DNA of 64,000 bases from NCBI GenBank assembly GCA_022578605.1, contig MU394059.1, positions 496,001 through 560,000 on the forward strand. Direction: 5' to 3'. The stretch's first letter is position 1; each line of letters starts with the position of its first letter. Made by a program: the position numbers and the translations under genes. Shown in pieces: positions 1 to 11,150 of this stretch. Source of the stretch: Camillea tinctor. Lineage: Eukaryota > Ascomycota > Sordariomycetes > Xylariales > Xylariaceae. The notes beneath the pieces were generated by a model. It saw only the letters and a program-made list of their open reading frames with translations. It searched no databases and was not told the DNA's origin.

Positions 1-285
1 GTATCCTTGGCTGTAGCTAATCAATAGACATGTCTTGCCACAACCACCGTCACCCACGACCACGATCTTTTTCGAGTAGGCGGGCGCCTCGGTGTTATGC
101 GTAGTCGACGATTCCCTACCGGTCGAGGAACTCATGGTGGTGCTGACTGTGCCTTCGCTGGATCGGGTGTTGCGGTCTGATCTGCGGTCGGTATTTCTGC
201 GCATAATACCATTATCGTACTTATCGTTCTGGGGTTGCTGAGGTGTTCCGTAGACTGAGTTGCGGCGAGCATGGGAAAACGCCAT
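1..285 (-). CDS. rho4: Rho4-like small GTPase, N-terminal part (gene cut by window edge)
   Basis: The 95 codons from the ATG at 285 down to base 1 encode a polar N-terminal extension rich in Arg, Ser, Asn and Asp. It is followed by KKIVVVGDGGCGKTCLLISY, which holds the GxxxxGKT P-loop of Rho GTPases. The long basic/Ser-rich extension ahead of the P-loop is characteristic of fungal Rho4, which acts in septum formation and cell-wall integrity at the plasma membrane. Switch regions, effector loop and CAAX box lie outside the window. No intron is needed in the visible part. The Rho-family call is firm; the Rho4 subtype is inferred from the extension and the GDGGCGKTCLL wording. Confidence 0.85.
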   Translation of the reverse strand, partial: MAFSHARRNSVYGTPQQPQNDKYDNGIMRRNTDRRSDRNTRSSEGTVSTTMSSSTGRESSTTHNTEAPAYSKKIVVVGDGGCGKTCLLISYSQGY

Positions 286-1641
286 AGCGGGCGCACTCTG
301 AGTACAGGATTAAGTGGTGTTGGTAGTAGGAATTGAGACCTCGGGGTCCTGGGAGGAGGAGGGTGTTGGCTATACGAGTAACCTGGGCGTGGGCCTAGTC
401 GTCGTTCCTCTGGGTTTATCGCCTTGTATTGCGTTGTGTGGGTAAAGTACCTAGTGGTTGACTCTCTCTCTCACTTGCTATACCTAGCTTTCCTGGATGG
501 AATGTGGGTGAGACTTTTTTATACTAATCAAGTTATATATTGGGTGGTGGGTGTGGATATGGAAGTCGGCGAGGGTGTTTGTATGATGTAGTATAGTATG
601 GTATGGAATGGGATGATATGTTTTTTTTTAATTGAATTGTATTGTATGGTATGGGTATTGTAGGTATTGTATTGATGTTAGGTGGGAATGGGAGAGAAGT
701 GATGAAGAAAGGCAGAGAGAGAAATGGTTGAGAATGTTGTTTGTGTATTGTGTGTATTTTTTTGGAGAGATGAAAATTAAAAAAATAATAATAATAAAAA
801 AGATGCAACTTACTTGAGAAAACTTGAACTTGAAAATGTTAGGTAGCAGTGATAACCAGTCAATACCTAGGTATCCAGCAGTGACAAGTAAAAAAGTAAA
901 GCAGTAAAAGTAATCTTGTTGCTCGTTGTTCGGTTGGTGCCAATGTTTGGTTTTGGTTGGTTTTGGTGAGTTTGGTTTGGTTGCCAGTTGGCAGGAAGTC
1001 GGCGTCGTTGTGTGTGTTTCTCTCTCTTCTGTGTACGGAGTACTGGTAATTATTTGAGTAAGCTAGGTAAGCTAGGGTACCGCAAGTATTTCGTCAGACT
1101 GCCCAAAAGTCAATAAAGTCGGCAGGGCAACCAAAGGGAAGCCACGGACCACACGGGCCACCGAGCGTTTCATCCTTATCGATCGATTGGCTGCCCCACC
1201 TGCTCTATCTCTGGCCCTGCCCTCTTTCCCAGCCACAAAGTCTTCAGCCGTGCCAAGCTTTGGGGTCCCACTTTACCTACCAAACTTTCTCTCTTTTTTT
1301 TTTCTTTTTTTTCCCCCTCGCTACCTAGATACCTAGGGTACCTACATACATACCACACTAAATCCTACCAAATAACGTGTCTAGTGTAGTGCAAAAGTTA
1401 GGTAACTAGTGTCCCGAACCTGCCACCGTACCGAGTGCACTAGCGTATCTAGTGTACCTAAAAAGATTAAATAATTTTTCTTGACCGACCTTCTCTCCTT
1501 TTCTTTCTTTCCCACTCTCACCACCACCACACGGATCTCAAGGCAGTCAAGTCAAAGTCGAGTTAATTCACTCAGCCTCCCAGTTGAATCGTTCACCAGA
1601 CACCGCTTATCATCGACCACTGCTGCAACCGTAACTCCAAG
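286..1641. other. Shared divergent upstream region of rho4 and elongin C
   Basis: No convincing gene. This 1.36-kb spacer lies between two divergent starts. It is strongly strand-biased: G/T-rich on the + strand from about 340 to 1020, and C/T-rich from about 1190 to 1320 and 1480 to 1560. Short runs of the TACCTAGGTA type occur near 860, 1320 and 1350. Short open frames here are low-complexity and have no ATG-based support. Confidence 0.6.
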
Positions 1642-2432
1642 ATGGATGTTGACAGTTCCTCACCAAGCAAGTACATCACTCTGGTCTCAAGCGATGGCTT
1701 TGAGTTCGTTGTAATGCGAAAGGCGGCTTTCATCAGTCCTGCTATCAAGAGCATGCTGGATCCCAAGAGTGAGAATAAAAACTAAACCGGCAGCCTTGCC
1801 CCTCTCTCTGTTCCTTGCATATAGCTGATCTGATTTTTCTTTCCTTTTTTTCCCTTTGTTCTCAGGTCAATTCCAAGAAGCCAGAACTGGCAGATGTGTC
1901 TTTGAAGAGATCAAGTAAGTTTTGATCTCCCTCATTTATCCCTCTGCTCGTCCTGTGTTTCTCTTTTTTTTTTCTCTCTCTTTCATTTTTCACACCCTCT
2001 TCTCTCCAGAAGAACATCGTCAGTGATGAATCACAATTATTTCGCTGTGTTCTTACTGACAGACCAAATTCTATGGTCTGGGTGACAGCCAACTACACTT
2101 GATCTGAGACAAGCTGTTTTATTTTATTTTTTCTTCTTCTTTATCTCCTCCCTCTTCGTGATTTGCTTAACATTCACCGTGTTAACATATTGATATTGGG
2201 CTTATCTTCCCTTTTCTTTTTTCTTTTTTTCACATCTCGACGTGCTAACCGGCTGGCTTGCAGCGGCATAGTGCTAGAGAAGGTAGTAGAGTACTTCCAC
2301 TACTGGTACAAGTACCAAGATAAAGAAGATGTCCCAGATATGGAGATCCCTGTCGAACTCTGCCTTGAGCTCTTGACGGCAGCAGATTACCTCGGGCTTG
2401 ACAGTAAGGAACGCCTCCTGCCCAGCAGATAA
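1642..2432 (+). CDS. Elongin C (Skp1/BTB-fold adaptor)
   Basis: Three exons, 1642-1768, 1866-1914 and 2264-2432, join in frame to 114 residues. The protein opens MDVDSSSPSKYITLVSSDGF and continues with FVVMRKAAFISPAIKSML, the beta1-helix start of elongin C. It then reads EINGIVLEKVVEYFHYW and EIPVELCLELLTAADYLGLD, the conserved C-terminal helices. Elongin C is the small Skp1-fold adaptor that binds elongin A/BC-box proteins and cullins in ubiquitin ligases and in transcription elongation control. Donors are GTGAG and GTAAGT; the last intron has a GCTAAC branch site near 2243. Oddities: intron 2 is long for this window (349 nt), and nine residues follow the usual YLxLD end, so an alternative 3' end is possible. 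Confidence 0.88.
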
Positions 2433-3216
2433 GACAACTCACCAATATCCTCAACCTCAAGTCCCCAATTAATGCCTCTCCTCACGATCGACTACCGGCG
2501 TTGACATGAAATGGAACAAGGTTAGGGCATGGGTTGGATATTAGATTGCAATAGTCGGCGTTGGCGTTCATGGTACGATACCACGGTTTTTATTTCGGAC
2601 AGTGAGTCTAGAACAGAATGAGAATAAGTATTGATTTTCCGGCAACTTAGATGTCAAATACGGACCAGAAGATACACCTGCGTCTTTTGTGTAAGTTAAG
2701 AAAGAAAGGTAGGTATGCCTGGAGTCTTCTTCTTCTTTTTTACTTCTGTATTTCAGTTCAGGGACCTTCCCTCCCCATTCAATAAGCATATGCGTTCAAC
2801 TCACTTCACCATGGGTTGAATGTCTAATACGGATGGAAGATCGATTATATCCCCCGTCACTCTGCGTGACTTGTGCTTTCTCTGTGGAGATCATGCTTTT
2901 TAGGAGGGGATACATCGCTATAAGTAGCAAATGGTTAGAATCTTCGTAATCCTTAAATACTCTAGGTATCCCCGTAGTTACTATAGGATGTTTGAATAAT
3001 AATAATATACATAAAATTCGTGAAAACCACCTAGTACATTTTCTTGTCAATAGCCATCTACCATTCACTCCCATCCGTAATATAGTACTAGTCGTCAAGG
3101 AAATCCCCTCAATTCCAATAACTACCTAACCTTGGTTATATGTATCCCAAGTTTTCCATCCCCCTTTTTGTTTCTTTTCTTCCATCTTTAGCTATCCCAC
3201 GTCCCCGTGCCTCTAC
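2433..3216. other. Convergent 3' spacer between elongin C and dbr1
   Basis: No gene seen. It holds the 3' ends of two convergent genes, with AT-rich stretches around 2930-3110. Confidence 0.5.
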
Positions 3217-5108
3217 CTACCTGGATCTTGCCTGCCTGCTCGCTTTCCGCCCTTCCCACTTATTCTGCCTCCCGCGGCCCTCCCACGGCGCCCTATGACC
3301 ACCCGTCTTCTTCTTCTTCCACTCGGGGGCCCCGCGCTCCCCCTCCGCGGACGCTCCCCCTCCCCCACCGGCCCGCTCGCCTGCGCCCCCGTTCCACTGC
3401 GCGGGCGTGGGGCCCAGCTCGCGGCGCGCCACGCGGTCCTCCTCGCTCGCGTCCCACCACTTGTTCTCGACGCCCAGCAGCGCGCAGTACGCGCTCGTCT
3501 GCGGGTTGGTGTGCTCGTGCGGCTGCCCTGCTACCATCTCCGGGTCGTGGTGCGGCCGGTGCGCCGGCGCCACGCGCGCGAAGTTGAGCGGTACGCGGAG
3601 CTTGCCGGCCCGCACGACGTGCTCGTCCACCCACGCGCGCGCGTCCGCGAGGAGCGGCGCGTACCCGGCTTCGCCGAGGTCCGGGGGCGGTTCTGCGCCC
3701 CAGACCCCGATTTGGAGGGTGGGCGCGAAGGCGCGCTGGATCGCGAGCCATTCCGCGTCGTACGAGAGCTTGTATCGCGGCTTGCCGGGGCTGGACGCGT
3801 AGGGTGGGTATTGCTTTAGGTTTGAGGGGTCGAGAGGTTGGATCGGTAGGACGGAGAGGAATTTGCGCCCGGGGAGACACTTGTTGAGCGCGAGGAAGCG
3901 GGTCGTCTGGTTGGTGATGGTGGACGGGACGGGCTGGCCGGGGACCTGCCCCGGTTTCAGCGAGCTGCTGGGCTTGGGTTGGTTGTTGTTGTGGTTGTCG
4001 GGTTTGGCGAAGGAGGCGGGGAGCTGGGCACGGAGCTCATCAGAGACGGCTGAGGTATTAGGAGCAGGAGCCTTGGGCTCTTCTATTCCATCCTCTGCAT
4101 CATCCAAGTCAATCTCGTCGGGGTTGGCATTAGCTTTTCCTTTTTGCTCTGGAGTGCTCTCCTGGGCAGCCTCTCCACTTTTGACGCTGGCATCATCAGC
4201 GTCATCTAAATCGATCTCATCGGGGTTAGTGTTAGGCTTGCTATCTTCTGTGGTGGCAGCTGGTTCCTTCTCTTCACTATCCGCAGGCGCTCCGGGAGGA
4301 TCGTATTCCTTGACAGCAGCGAAATTTGTGTGCAAGTGCGCCGAAAACCAATAGGCTGGTCTTAATCTGTCCATGACCCACGCTGCTGCCGGGTTTCCTA
4401 ATGAATTACTCGCGATTTCGCTCTTGAAGTGAGGCTTTTTGCCTAAAAGATCATGTACGTCTCCAAGTTGTTCAATACCTAAGGGCCAGTCGTGGCTTAT
4501 GCCAACGTCGACGGGCTCGCGCAGCAACAGCAGCTTACGCACGTCTTCTTCACGGACGGCGTAGAAGCTTCTGACATCGCGGAAGCGGAATGGTAGGCGC
4601 TCTTCGTGCGTGGTATGGTAGTAGTGCTCCTTCCAGATGCCGCTCATGCCGGCGATGCGCAGAGGGCCTAAACGCAGCACATTGGCGGCGCCCATGTAGT
4701 ATATATTGTGGGCTACCCAGCCCCCGTAGTAGAGCTCAGCCATGTGGGCAGCGGCCTCATGATTACCACCGACGAAGAGGGTCAGATAAGGGGCCTTCTT
4801 GCTTCCAGAGTAGTAGGCATGGTAGTCGCCGAGTTGGCGATACTTGGCCGGCACGGCCATGACACTAAGGTCAGCACCGTTGCGCGCAGCCTGAAAGTCA
4901 CCGCCGATGATGACCAAATCCACGCCGTCCCATCCTCGGGCCTTGCTAGACCTCTTCACACTATCGTAGATAGCATCCAACGTGCCGTGGCCCTGTGCAT
5001 AGATATTAATCAAAACAGGTTACGGATAAAGGAGTGAGCTATGAATCTTACACAGCCTTCGATGGCGACGCGAACGCCTTCGCCTGTCAATAGTGTGTTG
5101 GCTTCCAT
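3217..5108 (-). CDS. dbr1: RNA lariat debranching enzyme Dbr1
   Basis: Exons 5052-5108 and 3217-4992 (59-nt intron, GTAAG donor) give 610 residues. Dbr1 is the metallophosphoesterase that hydrolyses the 2'-5' branch of excised intron lariats. The junction makes VAIEGC-GHGTLDAIYDSV, the classic start of the catalytic domain. Further motifs are GGDFQAARN (about 49-57), GGNHE (94-98), SHDWP (185-189) and HLH (238-240), all metal or active-site residues. The C-terminal debranching domain begins near NKCLPGRKF. Between the domains is an acidic disordered linker with two copies of NPDEIDLDDA (about 275-284 and 309-318). The extreme C-terminus is Gly/Arg/Lys-rich. The ATG at 5108 was chosen because it lies just ahead of the conserved first strand; in-frame codons continue upstream. 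The 3' third of the gene is exceptionally GC-rich. Confidence 0.93.
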
Positions 5109-6279
5109 TGAGTGTATTGGCACGAACTCCTGGCTCGTAAATCCCCGAGCAGAAGTGCTATTGGCTCTGCAGAAAATATGGTTGTAGGTATAGGAAGAGG
5201 TATAGGAAGATGTATAGGGAGAGGTATAAGTGTAGTACCTATACCTGGTAGACGTGGAGCTCAAGCCGCAGCTGTGACTGTAATTGCGGATGTGGTTGTA
5301 TCTGCTTAGCCATTGACACGTTGAGGGGCTTTTCCGGAAGCTTAATATCGACCTCATGTCTTGACTCCACCGACCAATCCGATCAATCGAATGATTGGAA
5401 CCTTGTGTAAGAGAAAAGTCGTGGCCGTGCTCAGCTTCTTAAGATGTTGTTTTTTTTTGTCTTGAACATGAACCCCAAAAATTTGGTGTGGGGTATTTCT
5501 ATTTTTTAATAGAGTCGTTGTACATATGTACTAAACTTAAGTACAGGAGGTCCCCTGTAAAGTTTATCGCATAGGTATCTCATAGGCAGATAGGGCAGAT
5601 AGGTTAGTTTAATTCACTAAGGCTAGGTTAATGTTCATTTTCCATAGGTCATCCTGGTCATCAGGCAACACAATGTGGAGTACCGTACATGGATGGCAAT
5701 GTGTAAAAGAGGCTTCACTGATAAGAAGGGACAAACACAAGTATAGGTTAGGTGCATGTACATAACTTTGATGTTACATGTGATCAAAGACTACTGAAGT
5801 ATAATGAAACTCAACTTATATGTCAAGTTGCCTTCCTAATTTCAATTAGAGACTTTAGGTAATTCAACAGCCAATATAAAATAGGTAACCTAGGTAAGTA
5901 GGTAGCCGTGAGAAAACTTCGTAACATAGAAATGCGAATGACCCAATGACCCAATCAATTTATAAACAGGGCGTTTTCCTCCTCTATATGATCTACAGCC
6001 AAGCATCAGGTAGAGAAGTGGGTACTTTCAGCATCCAGGTTCTAAATCCCATAACCTAGCTCTCGTGACCTTGACGTAACATACCATAGATATAAGGCCC
6101 CAACCCAATGAGATTCAAAAGAGGGATGTATAACATGATCTTTTGCCTACCTCTGCGTAAACAACTATCTGCCAGCTATTATCGGCAAACATCAACATGA
6201 AATTTATGTTTGGAAATATATAACAACTTTGGTTAAACTATTCCTTTTTTCTTTTTCTTTTTCTTTGTCTTCTTTTAAT
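5109..6279. other. Divergent spacer between dbr1 and the GH72-like gene
   Basis: No gene supported. The dbr1-proximal part (5160-5240) carries an imperfect AGGTATAGGAAG-type purine repeat. The rest is AT-rich with scattered TAGGTA motifs. A strong pyrimidine tract (6240-6276) directly precedes the GH72 ATG and could be a fungal CT-rich promoter element or the tail of an unseen 5' intron. Confidence 0.5.
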
Positions 6280-8255
6280 ATGGCGAGCTTAGCAACACCG
6301 ATCACCATCAAGGGACGCTATTTCTGGAAAGGCGATGAGCGAGTACGTATAAGCAGTACTCTCCTCTCCTTACTTCTAAAACAATATAGGTTATATTCTA
6401 ACGAGATGTTCTTCCTAGTTTCTCATAAAGGGTGTGGTATACCAGCAGCATAACCACAACAATGAGGGCTCTTCCAGTCCTGAGTCCGACTTGGACCCCT
6501 TAGCCGATGACCAGCTTGAGGATCTCAGGCTGAGCATCCCGCTGTTCAAGGAACTCGGCCTAAACACGCTATTTGTCTGTACGTCTTCTCCTCTCTTCGC
6601 TACAATCCATATAACTATCCTGCGGGCTAGTCCAAGCAAGCAAAGGCATGTCTTAACAACCGGGAGAGCAAAACAGACACCATAGACGAAACCAAGAATC
6701 ACGACGCCGCCATGGACCTCCTCGCCGATGCTGGAATTTACGTCCTCGCTGTAAGTCTTCTTACCCTTTGTCTTCTCACCTTCTTCCCCCTCCTTCCTCG
6801 CTCTCTCTTCATATCCAACTGTCTCATTCTTTCTCTCCTGCTCAAACCCCTCCACTTCCCTCCCGAACAAATGCTAACTCCCCCCCTCCCCCCCCAAAAA
6901 AGTCCCTCTCAACCTCCTCGCAGCACATCCGCCGCAACTCCCCTCGCGACTCCTACACCCAGGACCTAGTGCGGCACTACTTCCGCGCCGCCTACGTGAT
7001 GTCGCGGTACGCCAACACGCTGGGCCTGATCATCGCGAACGAAGTCATCAACACGCCGGAGACCACGCGGGCCGCGCCCATGATACGCGCGCTCGTGCGT
7101 GACGGTGAGTAGTCGAATCTTTCATCTCCACCTCCCCTTTCCCAGCCTGTATCGAATCACGTCTCCCGCGACACGGGCTGAAGGAGAGTATGGTAGGTAA
7201 GTTACTGAATGTGGCGGCTGCTGACTCACGCTATTGCAGTCAGGCGCTACTTGACACACATCTCTGCTACAGACGAAGCATCTGACGACGATTACGGCTG
7301 GAGGAAGCGGCCTAGGGTTCTGCCGCTAGGGTACAGCGCCGCGGCCGTGCAGAGCGTGCTGATGCCGCAGTACAAGTATTTCAGCGCGGATGGGGGTGGC
7401 GATGGGGGCGCTGTGGATTTCTTCTCGGTAAGTTGGAACATATTACCCACCCGTTGTTATTATCGGAAGAACATGTGAAGACAAAAAAAAAAGGGAGAGA
7501 GATGGGGTGCCACTGGGTTAAAAAAGGGGGAAGCAAAGAGAGGGAGAAGAAGGGGACCGTAGCTGACCCTCCCTGACGCTCAATAGTTCAACTGCTACTC
7601 CTGGTGCGGCCGGTCCTCGATGGAAATGTCCGGATACAGCAAGCACGTAAGCCCGCCTCCCTCCCCCCCTCCCGCTTAGCCCCTCCTATCTAAGCCCCCT
7701 ATGCAGGTATCCAACTTCTCCTCCACCCCCATCCCGATCTTCATCTCCGAGTACGGGTGCACCCTCAACGGGCCGCGGATCTTCCAAGAAGCCGCGGCCC
7801 TCTACTCGCCCGCCATGACGCCCGTCTTCTCCGGCGGCATCGTGTACGAGTTCCTGCGCGCGCGGGACGACCACGGGCTCGTGCGGCGCCGCACGCAAGA
7901 CACCGACGACGACGACGACGACGAAGGGAACCCCAGAGTCTGCCTCGAGCGCACGCCCGACTTCGCGAGCCTGCGCGCGAGCCTGCACCACGTCGCCCTC
8001 AGGCCCCCCGTCACTCTATCCGCGCACCCGCTCGCGCGCCCGGCGATGCCCCGCAGCGGGACCGCGTTCTGGCGCGCGGACCAGGCGGCGCTGCTGCCGG
8101 GGTGTCCGCTGGACTGGGAGGAGGAGGTGCGGGTGCAGGCCGAGGACGGGCAGTGGGTCGACGTGGGGCGGGAGATGGAGAAGATAAAGGTGGAGGATCT
8201 GGCGGAGGCGATATGGGAGAGGTTGCGCTTTGGCGACGCGGGTCTAAGTCGCTGA
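6280..8255 (+). CDS. GH72 beta-1,3-glucanosyltransferase-like protein without visible signal or anchor
   Basis: Seven exons close one frame of 431 residues: 6280-6342, 6419-6578, 6677-6750, 6903-7104, 7240-7427, 7587-7646, 7707-8255. Matches to the Gas/Gel/Phr (GH72) catalytic domain run in order: TPITIKGRYFWKGDER, KGVVYQQ, LFKELGLNTLFVYTIDE, ADAGIYVLA, YANTLGLIIANEVIN (acid/base Glu about 146), GYSAAAVQ, VDFFSFNCYSWCG and IPIFISEYGC (nucleophile Glu about 264), then FSGGIVYEF. Both catalytic Glu are kept. Family members are normally secreted and GPI-anchored to remodel wall glucan. Here the first in-frame ATG gives no signal peptide, and the C-terminus has no X8/CBM43 Cys module and no GPI tail. 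A missing 5' exon is possible. The exon 3/4 acceptor (AG at 6901-6902) is the least certain junction. Confidence 0.82.
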
Positions 8256-8578
8256 GCTGAGCTGAGTTGGGACTGGGTTTGGTTGTGCGTTGAGTTGAAT
8301 ACTATCGTATGGTATGGTTAATATATAGTGTGTATTGCATGATACAAGGTTTTCACAATTCAAAAAAATGGTACGTCTTGATGATGATACGACGTTCTCT
8401 GATACGAAATGATATTCATAATTTTGAATCAATGTACTATTAGTCAACGAGTAGAGGCACTTAGAATCAGTCACCTCGAAATCTAAACAGGTATCATTAC
8501 GCCAAACCACATGCTACATAATCTCGCCAATTTGTTTTTGAATGTCATCTTTCTCCCCCGCTTTGCTTCTAGTGGTAT
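8256..8578. other. Convergent 3' spacer
   Basis: AT-rich 3' flank shared by the GH72-like gene and ZPR1. No gene seen. Confidence 0.5.
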
Positions 8579-10096
8579 CTATTGGGTAGCTTCAGTCCCA
8601 TTTTTATTGTCTTCCTCGTAGCCTTCAACCTTCATATCACGAAGCCCCAGTTCCTCCTCTTCCTCATCAGTCCGTTGGTAATCCTCGGTAGTCATCTGCG
8701 GGTCTTCTTGATCGGGGTCAACAGCTTTTTGGACATAACTGCTAGCTAGGGGATCGGTGAGAATAATGGTGAACTTCTTGTCACCCTTGATTGCCGCGTC
8801 GATCCCCTCAAAGAAAGTGTTCCATTCTGTCCGGTCGGATGCAATCAAGGAATCGCCTCCCTCGCCCGTTCCTGTCTCAAAAATCTGAGAGTGTAGGTCA
8901 TTCCGAACCTGCGTCAGGAGACCCTCCACCGTGGTGAAGCGACCGCCCAGGGTGCCGGGGTTGACCTGAAGTTTGAGTTCGGGACACTCCAGTGCGCAAG
9001 TCTCACTCTTCAGAATATCTCGAGCAAGGTCTTCCTCAGTCTCAACCTTCAAGGTGATCTTCTTGCCCAGCTCGGGGATCTCTCCACCCGTCTTGACATC
9101 ATTGGACTTGTATCCACAATCCGTGCAAACGGTGGACATCAGAACGACAGCCTTGAAATGAGGAATGTCGACCATCTTCATCTTAGTCGTGCAGGGGTGC
9201 ATGCATCCTGGGCACGAGGCGGGGAATTCATAAACCTGGTCGGGGGTGATTTCATCATCCAGGGTTGCTTGGTTGGTAGCTGCGTCCGTTGGTGCTAGTC
9301 CAAGGGCTTCATTCTGTTCGGGGGTTCTCAGATAGTCTCTCTTCTCCCACTTTCCAACACCATCTCTCATGTTAGGGGAGATCCACGAGTTCCCGGCGGG
9401 GTCATCAATCAAGAGACGGAAGGGGAAGGATTCGCCAGCAAGCATGGCTCGACCCTTGGCGATAACCTCGGCAACCTTTACGAAGACTTCGGGCATCTGC
9501 TCCTTGCGCGCCTCTTGTCCTAGTTCCAGATCGTCCACAATAGTCGATAGGATACCCTCGACATTGGTAAGCTGGCCACGACCGGCGGGAACCTCAAGGT
9601 CCAGCTCGATGAACTTGACGACAGCGGTGTCGGACTTGATGACCTGGCGCTCGAAATCGGCCATGTCCGTCAGTCGCAAGATGTAGCTGGATCCCTTGGG
9701 CTGAATAGTACCGGCCGACTGGATTTCGGAGTTGGAAAATCCGCACTTGTCGCAAGAGAAGGACATGAGGATGACTTCGCGAAAGTAGGGGATAGAGGTG
9801 AGAAGCATGCGCGTGGTGCCCTGTATAGAAGAAAGGAGGTTTAGTTAATCTTGATATCCTTTTGGCTGATATTAATATTAGAGTAAATGAAGTCTTACAT
9901 TTTCATGACAGTTCATACAAAGCGACTCGATCTGCTCGACAACCCTTTCCTCATCAGTGGTTCCGTTGGTGTCGCCGTTTGTCGTGCCATTGGTGGGAGC
10001 AAGGTGACCGGCCTTCTGTCCGATGGCCTCGAAGAATTCGGTTGGGGAGGAAACGGTAGTTGAGTTCTCTTGACCTTGACCCTGAGTGATAGACAT
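8579..10096 (-). CDS. zpr1: Zinc finger protein ZPR1
   Basis: Exons 9899-10096 and 8579-9820 (78-nt intron) give 479 residues. The protein shows the duplicated ZPR1 architecture. The first C4 zinc finger is CMNCHEN...CDKCG, with the intron falling inside it at CHEN|GTTRML. An alpha/beta ZPR1 domain with GTIQPKGSSYILRL, DLEVPAGRGQLTNVEGIL and DPAGNSWI follows. The second finger is CPGCMHPC...CTDCGYKSNDVK, and the second domain has PGTLGGRFTTVEGLL and DPLASSYVQ. ZPR1 is an essential eukaryotic factor reported to chaperone eEF1A folding and to move between cytoplasm and nucleus. The ATG at 10096 starts a Gln/Ser/Thr-rich leader. Oriented the same way as, and downstream of, the Rpr2-type gene. 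Identification is secure. Confidence 0.95.
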
Positions 10097-10499
10097 GTTT
10101 GGCAACCTTTTGGTTTTGGATACTCGTGTAAAGAAGAAAAGAATTGCGCGAAACCTGGATCCAAAATTCTATCCGTTTGTTATTTCTTTTCTTTTTTCTT
10201 TTCTTTTTTTTCTTTTTTTTTTCCTCCGTTCGGTTGTTGTAAAGGATAAGAATCCAGAAGTAGGCTCCGGAAAAGGTGGGATGAAATATTTCTTATTCTT
10301 ATCCGCAGCGTTTGAGTTACCTACGGCTTGGTCCAGAAAATTTTGGAGGGGCAGATGGCGGGGTTATGACACACCCGACCAGGGGGACCCTACCAGAAAA
10401 GTCTAGAATGCTTTCCAATAATAGTGGAGCATTACCTAACCTGCACATATTTTCTGATAAGATAGGTACTGATAGCGCAGCCTGTGTAAGTTGAATTGT
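10097..10499. other. Promoter region of zpr1 / 3' flank of the Rpr2-type gene
   Basis: No gene. On the + strand it contains a long T-rich tract (about 10170-10225), i.e. an A-rich stretch upstream of the zpr1 start. Confidence 0.5.
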
Positions 10500-10719
10500 T
10501 TACTTCTTCATGAAATCGGCCATGCTGAGACCAAACCCGGATTGTGGTATAGAGCTAGCTGATTGTTGAAGCAGAGTCTGCAGACCCTGTTTTCTGCTCT
10601 TTGCTCTCTTTTTGCTGTTGGCATTAGCTGAGGCCTTAGCGTTAGTGGGAGGAGCTTCAGGGGTTGGAGCTGCTGGCGAGTTGGAATGAGTGCTGCTGTT
10701 GAAGGGCGTATGTTGTTGT

Positions 10720-10751
<32 letters not shown>

Positions 10752-11150
10752 CTTCGGTATCCGCTTCTTCGTACGCCTCCTGAGAATTGGCGTCGCTGGA
10801 GGAAGATCAACCTTCGTGTACCTATCGCACATCCCGCACGTCAGGATCTTTCGACGGCCACGTCTAGTCACATCCTTTCGGTTCACTGAACCCTTCCCCA
10901 AATTCCTTTTCTTTCGAAACGCCCGCCCAGCCTCAAATTTAAGCACGTCGCCCTGACCAATAATCATGATGTGGCCGCAGCAGCCACATACATGTTGTCG
11001 TTGGACTTCGGACTGGTCGAGATGGTTGTTAAACATCAACAAGTTGCGTTGTGACATAAGATGAGCCGACGTTTCGGGAGCCGTGGTGGCGAGCAGATGA
11101 GCAGCATCCGTTAGGAAGTTTAAACTGCTCGGTAGTGTGTCGGTTGCCAT
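10500..11150 (-). CDS. RNase P/MRP subunit, Rpr2/Rpp21/Snm1 family
   Basis: A single-exon frame of 216 residues from the ATG at 11150. An N-terminal helical part (SSLNFLTDAAHLLATTAPETSA) precedes a zinc ribbon formed by CGCCGH and, about 50 residues later, CGMCDRY. These are spaced by basic residues (RKKRNLGKGSVNRKD, RRGRRK). This pattern defines the Rpr2/Rpp21/Snm1 subunit family, which binds the RNA of RNase P or RNase MRP in tRNA and rRNA processing. A run of 13 Gln (10713-10751, mixed CAG/CAA) separates the ribbon from a Ser/Pro/Ala-rich tail ending in a basic stretch and GFGLSMADFMKK. Which of RNase P or MRP it serves cannot be told from sequence alone. Confidence 0.82.
10713..10751 (-). 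repeat. CAG/CAA polyglutamine tract in the Rpr2-type gene
   Basis: Thirteen consecutive Gln codons, a mixture of CAG and CAA, read on the minus strand. The interruptions should slow slippage, but length polymorphism between strains is likely. Confidence 0.9.

Noticed and set aside
3207..3880. Several long open frames on both strands overlapping the 3' end of dbr1
   Set aside because: They lie in an extremely GC-rich stretch where stops are rare. Their products are Arg/Ala/Pro/Gly-rich with no domain, and the dbr1 frame explains the region.
6229..6279. Signal-peptide-like hydrophobic extension of the GH72 frame
   Set aside because: The extension has no ATG (it would need a TTG start) and is encoded by a CT-repeat tract better read as promoter or intron tail; it is noted as ambiguity only.
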